Shown: in pieces, positions 1 to 8,084 of the stretch
Position numbering within the stretch: position 1 is the stretch's first letter
Layout of the letters: every line of letters begins with the position of its first letter
Source: Micromonospora nigra
GTDB taxonomy: Bacteria; Actinomycetota; Actinomycetes; Mycobacteriales; Micromonosporaceae
Reading direction: 5' to 3'
Assembly: GCF_900091585.1 (NCBI RefSeq)
Contig: NZ_FMHT01000003.1
Span: 5,199,501 to 5,263,500 of the forward strand
DNA length: 64,000 nucleotides
The notes under the pieces: model-generated
Database searches by the model: none
Told to the model about the DNA's origin: nothing
The model's input: only the letters and a program-made list of their open reading frames with translations
Position numbers and translations under genes: made by a program

Positions 1-46
1 AGGCCGGGTTGGCGCGTTCCGGCGCGGTGAGAAACCAGTCCCGCAT
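1..46 (-). CDS. start of a gene running off the left edge (possible phospholipase D-family protein)
   Basis: Only the first 15 codons lie in the window. They read MRDWFLTAPERANPA from an ATG at 46-44, with GGAGGG about 13 bases upstream on the minus strand. I recall similar N-termini (WFL.. ERGNP) on actinomycete proteins of the phospholipase D superfamily, but 15 residues cannot prove this. A second ATG at 59-57 is out of frame with this reading. The rest of the gene is outside the window. Confidence 0.4.
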   Translation of the reverse strand, partial: MRDWFLTAPERANPA

Positions 47-174
47 CGTCAACGTCCATCCCTCCCGAGGTCCCGACGCCTCGCGACACGACCCCGATCG
101 CGGGCCCGCACGCCGGTGACCGCACCGGGGGCGCCATTGCCCACCACTTACCCGAGCACCGAGGAGGCCACACC

Positions 175-303
175 ATGTCCGGCGAGACGACGAACCCCGT
201 GACCGAGCACCGTGAGCAGGCGGTGGAGGGTGAGCGGGGTGCGCTGGTGGCCCTCCTGTTGATGGTGGTCCTCGGCGTCGCCGGCATCTTCGCCGTGTCT
301 TGA
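175..303 (+). CDS. small single-pass membrane peptide, 42 aa
   Basis: This short frame starts at an ATG with a good GAGGAGG ribosome site 7-8 bases upstream. The first 21 residues are polar and acidic, with several Glu and Arg. Residues 23-41 form one hydrophobic segment (ALVALLLMVVLGVAGIFAV), and the protein ends at once with Ser and a stop. It would be a one-helix membrane protein with its N-terminus probably inside the cell. I recognise no family. The case for a real gene is the strong ribosome site and the clear amphiphilic design. It stands alone between a leftward gene and the leftward pirin gene. Confidence 0.55.
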   Translation: MSGETTNPVTEHREQAVEGERGALVALLLMVVLGVAGIFAVS

Positions 304-358
304 CCGCCCGGCGGGTGGACGCCCTCCCCGGTCACGCAGGAGCCCACCCGCCGGTACC

Positions 359-1345
359 TCAGGGGCGCGGTCCCTGACCGCCGGTGTGCGGCACCCGTGC
401 CGCCGGGATGACGCCGAGCCGGCCGGCCTGGAAGTCCTCGAACGCCTGGATCAGCTCGTCACGGGTGTTCATCACGAACGGGCCGTAGTGTGCCACCGGC
501 TCCCGGATCGGCTCGCCGCCCATGATGTAGAGGTCCAGGGCCGGGGCGTTGCCGTCCTGCTGGGCGTCCGCGGTGAAACGCAGCGCGGCACCGGGGCCGT
601 GCACCGCGAGCTGCCCGGTGTGCACCGGGCGCCGTTCGGTGCCGACGGTGCCCCGTCCGCCGAGCACGTACACCAGGGCGTTGAAGTCCGGCCGCCAGGG
701 CAGGTCGACCTGCGCCCCCGGCTGCACCGTCACGTGGGTGATGGTGATCGGGGTGAACGTCGAGCCCGGCCCCCGGTGCCCGGCCACCTCACCGGCGATC
801 ACCCGGATCAGCGCACCGCCGTCCGGGGTGGTGAGCAGCGCCGCCTCCCGGCCCCGGATGTCCTGGTACCTGGGCGGGTTCATCTTGGCGGCCCGGGGCA
901 GGTTCACCCACAGCTGGGTGCCGTGGAACAGGCCGCCGCTGGTCACCAGGTGCTCCGGCGGTGCCTCGATGTGGAGCAGGCCGCTGCCGGCCGTCATCCA
1001 CTGCGTGTCGCCGTTGGTGATCGTGCCGCCCCCGCCGTGGGTGTCCTGGTGGTCGAAGGCCCCGTCGATGATGTAGGTGACGGTCTCGAACCCGCGGTGC
1101 GGGTGCCACGAGGTGCCCTTCGGCTCGCCGGGCGCGTAGTCCACCTCGCCCATCTGGTCGAGGTGGATGAACGGGTCCAGGTCGCTGACCGGCACCCCGG
1201 CGAAGGCGCGGCGCACCGGGAAGCCCTCCCCCTCGTAGCCGCTGGGCGCGGTGCTCAGCCGGCGGACGGGCCGGAAGGCGGTGGTCTCCGGAAGCTGTGG
1301 CAGACGGGGCAGGACGAGGACGTTGTCGACGGTGATCGCGGGCAT
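359..1345 (-). CDS. pirin family protein
   Basis: Pirins are bicupin proteins that bind iron. Some bacterial members oxidise quercetin and others modulate regulators or metabolic enzymes. The N-terminal cupin carries the metal ligands seen in the family: His-Pro-His in GTSWHPHRGFETVTYI (about residues 79-94), then a second His and a Glu in the GSGLLHIE segment near residue 125. The C-terminal cupin spans about residues 180-300. The length of 328 aa is slightly longer than usual. The ATG start has AAGGAG eight bases upstream. The gene lies 74 bp downstream of a MarR-type regulator on the same strand, so the two are probably co-transcribed and pirin is the likely regulated target. The substrate cannot be read from the sequence. 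Confidence 0.9.
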   Translation of the reverse strand: MPAITVDNVLVLPRLPQLPETTAFRPVRRLSTAPSGYEGEGFPVRRAFAGVPVSDLDPFIHLDQMGEVDYAPGEPKGTSWHPHRGFETVTYIIDGAFDHQDTHGGGGTITNGDTQWMTAGSGLLHIEAPPEHLVTSGGLFHGTQLWVNLPRAAKMNPPRYQDIRGREAALLTTPDGGALIRVIAGEVAGHRGPGSTFTPITITHVTVQPGAQVDLPWRPDFNALVYVLGGRGTVGTERRPVHTGQLAVHGPGAALRFTADAQQDGNAPALDLYIMGGEPIREPVAHYGPFVMNTRDELIQAFEDFQAGRLGVIPAARVPHTGGQGPRP

Positions 1346-1383
1346 CTCGGGCTCCTTGGCGCTTCGGACGAACTGCCGGACGG

Positions 1384-1427
1384 GGTCAGGTGGCCGGCGG
1401 GGTCAGGTGGCCGGCGGGGTCAGGTGG
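1384..1427. repeat. 17-bp tandem repeat, 2.6 copies
   Basis: The unit GGTCAGGTGGCCGGCGG occurs at 1384-1400 and 1401-1417, with a third partial copy at 1418-1427. The MarR stop codon (TGA on the minus strand, 1422-1420) lies in the third copy, so slippage here could change the 3' end of that gene. Confidence 0.8.
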
Positions 1428-1965
1428 CGGCGGGGGCGGCGGGCCCGGCGGTGGCCTGGCCGGCGGCCGGGCCGGCGGTGGCCTCGTGGGTCGTGGCCTG
1501 GCCGGTTGTGGCCTCGCCGGTGCGCAGCCGCCGACCGAGTCGGGTGAAGACCCGATCGAGACAGGCGACCTCGGCGTCGTCGAGGTCGTCCATCAGGTGG
1601 GCCCGCACCGAGCGCAGATGGTGCGGTGCGGCCTCGCGCAGCGCCAGCAGACCGGCGGCGGTGAGCACCGCCTCGCTGCCCCGGCGGTCCTGCGGGCAGG
1701 ACTGCCGGGCGACCAGGCCGCGCCGCTGCATCGAGGAGATCTGGTACGTCAGCCGGCTCGGGGAGAAGACCAGCAGGCCGGCCAGTTCACCCATCCGCAG
1801 TCGTTGGCCCGGTGCCTCGGACAGCAGCACCAGCACGTGGTAGTCGGCGAAGCTCAGGTCGCTCGCGGCGCGCAGGTCGTCCTCCAGCTGGGTGAACAAC
1901 CGCTGGCTGCCCTCGATGTAGGCGCGCCAGGCGGCGAGGCGGACGCTGTCCAGACTTTCGGTCAC
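1420..1965 (-). CDS. MarR family transcriptional regulator
   Basis: A 181-aa winged-helix regulator. Residues about 30-145 form the MarR domain, with the helix-turn-helix around SPSRLTYQISSMQRRGLV and the beta wing around QDRRGSEAVLTAAG. MarR proteins dimerise and repress nearby genes until a small phenolic or oxidant ligand releases them. The start is GTG. The last ~35 residues are a low-complexity Ala/Thr/Gly tail (ATTGQATTHEATAGPA and similar) that is not part of the fold and appears to come from expanding GC repeats. Pirin follows on the same strand 74 bp away. A palindrome at 1986-1997, about 20 bp upstream of the start, fits autoregulation. Confidence 0.88.
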   Translation of the reverse strand: MTESLDSVRLAAWRAYIEGSQRLFTQLEDDLRAASDLSFADYHVLVLLSEAPGQRLRMGELAGLLVFSPSRLTYQISSMQRRGLVARQSCPQDRRGSEAVLTAAGLLALREAAPHHLRSVRAHLMDDLDDAEVACLDRVFTRLGRRLRTGEATTGQATTHEATAGPAAGQATAGPAAPAAT

Positions 1966-1985
1966 GCCCCCGACAGTAGCACTAC

Positions 1986-1997
1986 TTCAAAGTTGAA
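1986..1997. promoter_or_regulatory. putative MarR-family operator TTCAA-AG-TTGAA
   Basis: A perfect 5-bp inverted repeat around a 2-bp centre lies 20 bp upstream of the MarR start, in the promoter region it shares with the divergent acetyltransferase. TTGAA/TTCAA half-sites are typical of MarR-family operators. It also stands out as AT-rich in a GC-rich setting. Binding is inferred. Confidence 0.5.
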
Positions 1998-2162
1998 AGA
2001 GTGGTCTGGGACACCGGAGGTACAACCTGACGAAGCATCTCGTCCAGGATTGAAAGACGTGCCGCGGGGCGAAGCGTGGCGAGCCCGGGTGGTTGTCCGC
2101 TGACCCGTGCCGTCGCCTGACCCCTGCGGTCCGATGAGCGGACCTGTGCCAGACTCCGCCTC

Positions 2163-2693
2163 GTGGATCGCGTGGAACTGGCCGCCCCCGGCCTGCTGTT
2201 GCGTCCGTGGCGGGCGCAGGACGCGCCGGCGGTGCACGCCGCGCTGCGGGAGCCGGACATCGCCCGGTGGAACCCGCAGGGCGACCTGGTCACCGTGGCT
2301 GACGCCGCCGCCTGGATCCGCCGCCGGGCCGACTGGTCCGACGGGGGACACGTCTCGCTGGCGGTCACCGACGCGGACGACGGCACCCTGCTCGGCGCGG
2401 TGGCGCTGCACTCGATCGTCGACGAGGACGCGGGAATCGGCTACTGGACCGTCGTTGCCGCTCGGGGGCGAGGCGTCGCCACGCGGGCGGTACGCGCGCT
2501 GAGCACGTGGGGGTTCACCGCGCGCGGGCTGCACCGCATCGAGCTGTGCCACGCCGTCGCGAACCGGGCCTCGTGCCGGGTCGCCGAGCGGGCCGGCTTC
2601 CCCGCTGAGGGCACGCTGCGCCAGTCGCACCGCTACGGCGACGGGCGGCGCCACGACGAGCACCTGCACGCCCGGCTCGCCACGGACGACTGA
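2163..2693 (+). CDS. GNAT family N-acetyltransferase (RimJ/RimL type)
   Basis: A 176-aa acetyltransferase that should move an acetyl group from acetyl-CoA to an amine, either a protein N-terminus or a small molecule. Residues 5-160 match the RimJ/RimL type: LLLRPWRAQDAPAV at the start, IGYWTVVAARGRGVATRAV as the pyrophosphate-binding loop (about residues 91-109), then HRIELCHAVANRASCRVAERAGF, the conserved strand ending in the AGF motif. The start is GTG at 2163. The gene is divergent from the MarR gene and ends before a hairpin. The substrate is unknown. Confidence 0.87.
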   Translation: MDRVELAAPGLLLRPWRAQDAPAVHAALREPDIARWNPQGDLVTVADAAAWIRRRADWSDGGHVSLAVTDADDGTLLGAVALHSIVDEDAGIGYWTVVAARGRGVATRAVRALSTWGFTARGLHRIELCHAVANRASCRVAERAGFPAEGTLRQSHRYGDGRRHDEHLHARLATDD

Positions 2694-2724
2694 CCCGCAC
2701 GATGACGGTTCCCGCGGTCCACCT

Positions 2725-2763
2725 GCGGGGGTGGCGGCGTCGGTGCCCCGCAGCCGCCCCCGC
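2725..2763. terminator. hairpin between convergent genes
   Basis: An 11-bp stem (2725-2735 with 2753-2763, one G-T wobble) around a 17-base loop sits between the stops of the acetyltransferase and the stress protein. It could end both transcripts. There is no T-run, as is common in actinomycetes. Confidence 0.5.
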
Positions 2764-2776
2764 GAGGCCCCGCCGG

Positions 2777-3364
2777 TCAGCCGGAGTGCGGTTGGTCGGC
2801 CTCGAGACGTAGCCGCCCGAGCAGTTGTCTGGCCTGCTCGGCGAGGTGCGCGTCGACGATCACCGCGTACTGCCCGGCCCGCAGTGAACTGGCCGAGGTG
2901 AAGTCCCGCTTGCCGCCGGTCATGGCGTGCGCGACGGCCCCGAACACCGCGCCCCACACCGCACCGATGACCAGGCCGACCAGGATCACCGCGAGCCAGT
3001 TGCCGACGGTGAAGATGCCGAACAGCAGCCCGATGAACAACCCGAACCAGGCTCCGGTACCCGCACCGACCAGACCCGCCCGGAAGGTGGTCATCCGACC
3101 CAGGACGGTCTCGACCAGGGTGAGGTTGGTGCCGACGATGGCGGCGTGCTCGACGGGGAAACGGTTGTCGGCCAGGTGGTCCACCACCCGCTGCGCCGAC
3201 GGATAGTCCGGGTACGACCCGATGGTCACGGTCGGCGGCCCGGTCGGCGGGCCGTGGCCGTCGTGCCCCGGTGCGGTGGGCCGGCCCCCGGGGCCGGACG
3301 GGAGGGTGTCGCCACCGGACATGTCCGGTCGCCAGGCCGACGTCGGACTGGACGGTGTGGTCAT
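2777..3364 (-). CDS. YflT/general-stress-protein-17M-like membrane protein
   Basis: A 195-aa protein. After a ~45-residue Pro/Gly-rich N-terminus comes the motif TIGSYPDYPSAQRVVDHLAD, typical of the YflT/GspM domain found in sigma-B-type stress proteins. Next is a glycine-rich hydrophobic hairpin (about residues 97-150, GAGTGAWFGLFIGLLFGIFTV and a second GAVWGAVFGAVAHAM segment) resembling a glycine zipper. The C-terminal part (YAVIVDAHLAEQARQLLGRL) repeats the ferredoxin-like strand-helix pattern of the domain. It probably sits in or on the membrane and takes part in stress resistance, but no biochemical role is known. The ATG has GGAGGAGG close upstream. Confidence 0.75.
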   Translation of the reverse strand: MTTPSSPTSAWRPDMSGGDTLPSGPGGRPTAPGHDGHGPPTGPPTVTIGSYPDYPSAQRVVDHLADNRFPVEHAAIVGTNLTLVETVLGRMTTFRAGLVGAGTGAWFGLFIGLLFGIFTVGNWLAVILVGLVIGAVWGAVFGAVAHAMTGGKRDFTSASSLRAGQYAVIVDAHLAEQARQLLGRLRLEADQPHSG

Positions 3365-3415
3365 GGTCCTCCTCCTTCGTCAGCCTCCCGCATTCCCCGG
3401 GACCCGACCCCAAAC

Positions 3416-3547
3416 CCACCCCACCCCTCGCCTCCCGCCCCACCCTGCGAACGGCATGATCACCACGTTGCGGCCGGCCGGATCGGCGTGTCGGCGAGTC
3501 AACGTCGTGACCGACGCGAGCGGGGTGGGGCGGGAGGGGTGGGGTGG
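3416..3547. repeat. long imperfect inverted repeat, arms ~50 nt
   Basis: Left arm 3416-3470 and right arm 3500-3547 pair over most of their length around a 29-base centre. The outer 13 bases (CCACCCCACCCCT) match perfectly. A 4-base bulge, a further 12-bp match (CCCGCCCCACCC) and an inner TCAC-x-ACGTTG match follow. It fills most of the 205-bp gap between the start of the stress gene and the stop of the cellulase gene. It may be a large terminator or a decayed mobile element (MITE-like). Nothing else was recognised in this gap. Confidence 0.6.
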
Positions 3548-3569
3548 AGGAGAGGAACGGGTGGGTGGG

Positions 3570-4988
<1,419 letters not shown>

Positions 4989-5005
4989 TCATTCAAGAGC
5001 GCCAC

Positions 5006-5019
5006 TGGAAGCGCTCCCA
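5006..5019. promoter_or_regulatory. CebR-like operator upstream of the cellulase
   Basis: TGGAAGCGCTCCCA differs by one base from the perfect 14-bp palindrome TGGGAGCGCTCCCA. That palindrome is the known site of the LacI-family cellulose-utilisation repressor CebR in Streptomyces and of CelR in Thermobifida. It lies 30 bp upstream of the GH6 start codon, so cellobiose-type induction is likely. It also lies 75 bp upstream of the divergent phosphoesterase. Confidence 0.85.
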
Positions 5020-5093
5020 TCGTTGGACGACAAACTACGGGCTCGTTGCGGTCGTGTGAAGCCCTCGGCATCCCGGCGGCGGACAATGACGCC

Positions 5094-5594
5094 ATGCGAC
5101 TGCTGATCACGGCCGACACCCACGTCCCCAGACGGGCCCGGGACCTGCCGCCGCAGCTGTGGGCGGAGATCGAGGCTGCCGACGTGGTGCTGCACGCCGG
5201 AGACTGGGTGGACGAGCCGCTGCTCGACGCGATGTCGGCGCGGTCCGCCCGGCTCGTCGGGGTGCACGGCAACAACGACGGGCCGGCGCTGCGGGCCCGG
5301 CTGCCCGAGATCGCCCGGATCAACCTCGACGGACTGCGCGTGGCGATGGTGCACGACACCGGCCCCCGGACTCGGCGGGAACACCGCTGCGCGGCCCGGT
5401 TCCCCGACTGCGACCTGCTCGTGTTCGGCCACTCGCACATCCCGTGGGACACCGTCGCCCCGGGCGGCCTGCGGTTGATCAACCCCGGCTCGCCCACCGA
5501 CCGGCGCGCGCAGCCGCACGCCACCTACCTCACCGCCACGGTCGCGGCGGGCCGACTCGACGACGTCGAGCTGCACCGCCTCCCGCGCCGCTGA
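5094..5594 (+). CDS. YfcE-type metallophosphoesterase
   Basis: A 166-aa calcineurin-like phosphoesterase of the small YfcE/MJ0936 group. It has the full set of metal ligands: Asp and His in LITADTHVPR (residues 4-13), Asp in LHAGDW, the GVHGNND motif, His in VAMVHDTG, and GHSHIP near residue 118-123. It probably hydrolyses phosphodiesters with two bound metal ions in the cytoplasm. The natural substrate is unknown. The start chosen is the ATG at 5094, because the conserved N-terminal strand begins there. Longer readings run back through the cellulase gene. It is divergent from the cellulase and followed by a flavoprotein on the same strand. Confidence 0.85.
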   Translation: MRLLITADTHVPRRARDLPPQLWAEIEAADVVLHAGDWVDEPLLDAMSARSARLVGVHGNNDGPALRARLPEIARINLDGLRVAMVHDTGPRTRREHRCAARFPDCDLLVFGHSHIPWDTVAPGGLRLINPGSPTDRRAQPHATYLTATVAAGRLDDVELHRLPRR

Positions 5595-5627
5595 CCGCAC
5601 GTCGGGCGGGGCTGACCGCACGTCGGG
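5591..5627. repeat. 16-bp direct repeat
   Basis: CTGACCGCACGTCGGG occurs at 5591-5606 and again at 5612-5627. The first copy overlaps the stop codon of the phosphoesterase gene. No function is evident. Confidence 0.7.
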
Positions 5628-5677
5628 CCGGGGCGATCCCCAGTCGTCCGCCGCCGGCCGGCGCATATGATCACCGG

Positions 5678-6634
5678 ATGGGTGCGGACCGTAGTGGCGT
5701 CGTGGTGGTCGGCGCGGGCATCGCCGGGGTGGCCTGCGCCGTCGAACTCGCCCGGGCGGGCGTCGCGGTGCAGATCCGGGAACGCGGCCGCGTACCCGGC
5801 GGCCGGATGGCCAGCAGACGCTTCGACGGCCGGCCGACGGACATCGGCGCGGCCTACCTGACCGTCAGTGACCCCGACTTCGTCGAGGTGGTCGACCGCT
5901 GGCGGGCCGCCGGGCTGGCCCGGCCCTGGACCGACACCTTCGTCGCGTACGGTGCCGACGGTCGCCGAGTGGTGCCGGGCCCGACCCGCTGGGCCGCCCC
6001 GCGAGGACTGCGGTCGCTCGTCGAACACCTCGCCGCCGACCTGCCCGTGACCGTCGACCGGCTGGTCCTGGCCGTGGAGCCGGGGCCGGTGGTCGACGGT
6101 CACCCCTGCCGCGCCGTGGTCCTCGCGATGCCCGGTCCCCAGGCGGCGCTGGTGCTCGACCCCGCCCTGACGGCCGCCACCCGGGCGGTCCAGGAGCAGA
6201 CCTGGGCCGCCTCGCTGGCGGCCGTGCTGCGCTTCCCGTCCCGACGCTGGCCCGACTTCGCCGGCGCGTTCGTCAACGACCACCCGCTGTTGACCCTGGT
6301 CTGCGACGACGGCGACCGCCGCGGCGACGGTGCCCCCGTGCTGGTCGCACACACCACACCGGAGTTCGCCGCCGGCCACCTCGCCCAGCCCAGCGCCGCC
6401 GCCGCAGCGATCGAGGAGGCCGTACGCGACCTGCTGCGGCTGCCCGATCGGGCCGTCCACACGCACGTGCACCGCTGGACGTACGCCAAGCCGACCGCCG
6501 GACCCGGCGGCGGGTTCCACCTCGACGCGGACGGCGTCGGGCTGGCCGGGGACGCCTACGGCACCCCCCGGGTGCAGAGCGCCTGGCGCTCCGGCCGGGA
6601 CCTCGGCCGCGCCCTCGCCGAGCGGCTGACCTGA
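5678..6634 (+). CDS. FAD-dependent amine oxidase/renalase-like protein
   Basis: A 318-aa flavoprotein. The N-terminus VVVVGAGIAGVACAVELARAG (residues 8-28) is a dinucleotide-binding fold. RVPGGRMASRRFDGRPTDIGAAYLT (about 38-63) matches the GGRM-S-R and D-GA motifs of renalase-like bacterial NAD(P)/FAD proteins. The C-terminal VGLAGDAYGTPRVQSAWRSGRDLGRAL is the second FAD-binding motif. Bacterial renalase relatives oxidise aberrant dihydronicotinamide isomers, and the substrate here is not proven. The start is the ATG at 5678. The gene ends 3 bp before the stop of the antiporter on the other strand. Confidence 0.82.
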   Translation: MGADRSGVVVVGAGIAGVACAVELARAGVAVQIRERGRVPGGRMASRRFDGRPTDIGAAYLTVSDPDFVEVVDRWRAAGLARPWTDTFVAYGADGRRVVPGPTRWAAPRGLRSLVEHLAADLPVTVDRLVLAVEPGPVVDGHPCRAVVLAMPGPQAALVLDPALTAATRAVQEQTWAASLAAVLRFPSRRWPDFAGAFVNDHPLLTLVCDDGDRRGDGAPVLVAHTTPEFAAGHLAQPSAAAAAIEEAVRDLLRLPDRAVHTHVHRWTYAKPTAGPGGGFHLDADGVGLAGDAYGTPRVQSAWRSGRDLGRALAERLT

Positions 6635-6637
6635 CCG

Positions 6638-7927
6638 TCAGGCCGAGGTGACCGCCGGACGGTCCGGGGCGGAGGGCGGTGGCGGGTCGACCGTGCGCTG
6701 GCCGGCGCGGTCGAGCAACTGCATGACCGGGGTCGCCGCCACCCCGTGCAGGACCACCGACACGATCACCACGAGGCCGACCGTGGCCCAGACCAGCTTC
6801 GCCTGCGGGAAGTCCGCCTTCGTGGTGGCGTACGCCAGGTAGTAGAACGACCCCACGCCGCGGATGCCGAACACGGCGATCACCCAGTGCTCGGCGGGAC
6901 GCCCCGGCGCGCCGCGCAGCGCCAACCAGCCGGCCAGCGGTCGCACCACGAACACCAGCGACAGCCCGACCAGGGCGGCCGGCCAGGTCAGCGGCACCAG
7001 CAGCCCGTTCACCACCGCACCGCCGAACAGCAGCAGCAACATCACCGTGAGCAGCCGTTCGACCTGCTCGGCGAAGTCGTGCAGCACGGCGTGGAACTCG
7101 TGGGTACGCTCCGCCGCGCGGATCGCCCGGGCGGCCACGAACACGGCCAGGAAGCCGTACCCGCCCACCAGCTCGATCAGCCCGTACGCCAGGAAGGTGG
7201 CGGCCAACGCCAGGAACCCCTCGGAGTGCCGGGCCAGCCGGAACTCGCTGGGCGCCCGGAAGAAGAGCTTGCCGAGCAGCCAGCCGATGACCCACCCACC
7301 GGCCACCCCGACGGCCACCTTGTAGAACACGTCGACGCTGAGCCACCGGAGCAGCCAGTCCGACGGGGCGAGGCTGGTGGTGGCGATCGCGATCGCCGCG
7401 TAGACGAACGGGAACGCCAGGCCGTCGTTGAGCCCGGCCTCGGAGGTGAGCGCGAAGCGCACCTCGTCCTCGGCGTCCTCCACGTCGTTGGGCTCGCCGA
7501 CCTGCACGTCGGCGGCGAGCACCGGGTCGGTGGGGGCCAGGGCCGCACCGAGCAGCAGGGCCGCGGCCGGCACCAGGCCCGCCCACCACCAGCCCAGCAG
7601 GGCCACCGCCGCGATGCACAGCGGCATCGCGATCGCCAGCAGCCGCCAGGTGGACGACCAGCGCGCCCAGCTCAACGGCCGGTCGATCTTCAGCCCGGCC
7701 CCCATCAGCGCCACGATCACGCCGATCTCGGTGAGGTGGGTGGCGAAGACCCGGTGTTCGAGGGGTTCGGGCATGGGCAGCCCGATGGGCAGCAGGAACA
7801 CCAGCATGCCCAGCCCCAGGAAGGCGATCGGCATGGACAGCGGCCGACGCTCCAACATGCGGGGCAGGATGCCCGCCAGCAGGGCCCCCAGGCCCACCAC
7901 CGCGAACGCTACGTCGACCGGTTCCAC
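6638..7927 (-). CDS. cation:proton antiporter (CPA family)
   Basis: An integral membrane protein of about 430 aa with 11-12 hydrophobic segments, of the Na+/H+ (CPA1, NhaP-like) exchanger family. The segment GAALAPTDPVLAADVQ contains the TDP motif of the ion-binding site. LTSEAGLNDGLAFPF contains the ND pair of the transport core. GIRGVGSFYYLAY near residue 365 is the conserved helix-10 region. It should exchange Na+ or K+ for H+ across the cell membrane. The start is uncertain. I prefer the GTG at 7927 (VEPVDVAFAVVG). A longer reading to GTG 7975 adds a charged stretch unlike the family. The gene lies downstream of the SpoIIE-type phosphatase on the same strand. Confidence 0.85.
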   Translation of the reverse strand: MEPVDVAFAVVGLGALLAGILPRMLERRPLSMPIAFLGLGMLVFLLPIGLPMPEPLEHRVFATHLTEIGVIVALMGAGLKIDRPLSWARWSSTWRLLAIAMPLCIAAVALLGWWWAGLVPAAALLLGAALAPTDPVLAADVQVGEPNDVEDAEDEVRFALTSEAGLNDGLAFPFVYAAIAIATTSLAPSDWLLRWLSVDVFYKVAVGVAGGWVIGWLLGKLFFRAPSEFRLARHSEGFLALAATFLAYGLIELVGGYGFLAVFVAARAIRAAERTHEFHAVLHDFAEQVERLLTVMLLLLFGGAVVNGLLVPLTWPAALVGLSLVFVVRPLAGWLALRGAPGRPAEHWVIAVFGIRGVGSFYYLAYATTKADFPQAKLVWATVGLVVIVSVVLHGVAATPVMQLLDRAGQRTVDPPPPSAPDRPAVTSA

Positions 7928-8024
7928 GGCCACCACCTTCCGCCTCGCCCGCGCGCGCGGACAGGTGGAGCCCACAGTGCCCCCGGAAGACTCTTCGTAT
8001 TCCTGCCCGTGGCGGGCGGTCGGC

Positions 8025-8076
8025 GGTCGGGCGGAGCGGTCGGGCGGAGCGGTCGGGCGGCGCGGTCGGGCGGAGC
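8025..8076. repeat. 13-bp tandem repeat, 4 copies
   Basis: The unit GGTCGGGCGGAGC is repeated at 8025, 8038, 8051 (two changes) and 8064. It lies in the gap between the antiporter start and the stop of the phosphatase gene. It is intergenic and shows no clear terminator shape. Confidence 0.8.
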
Positions 8077-8084
8077 CGGGCCGG

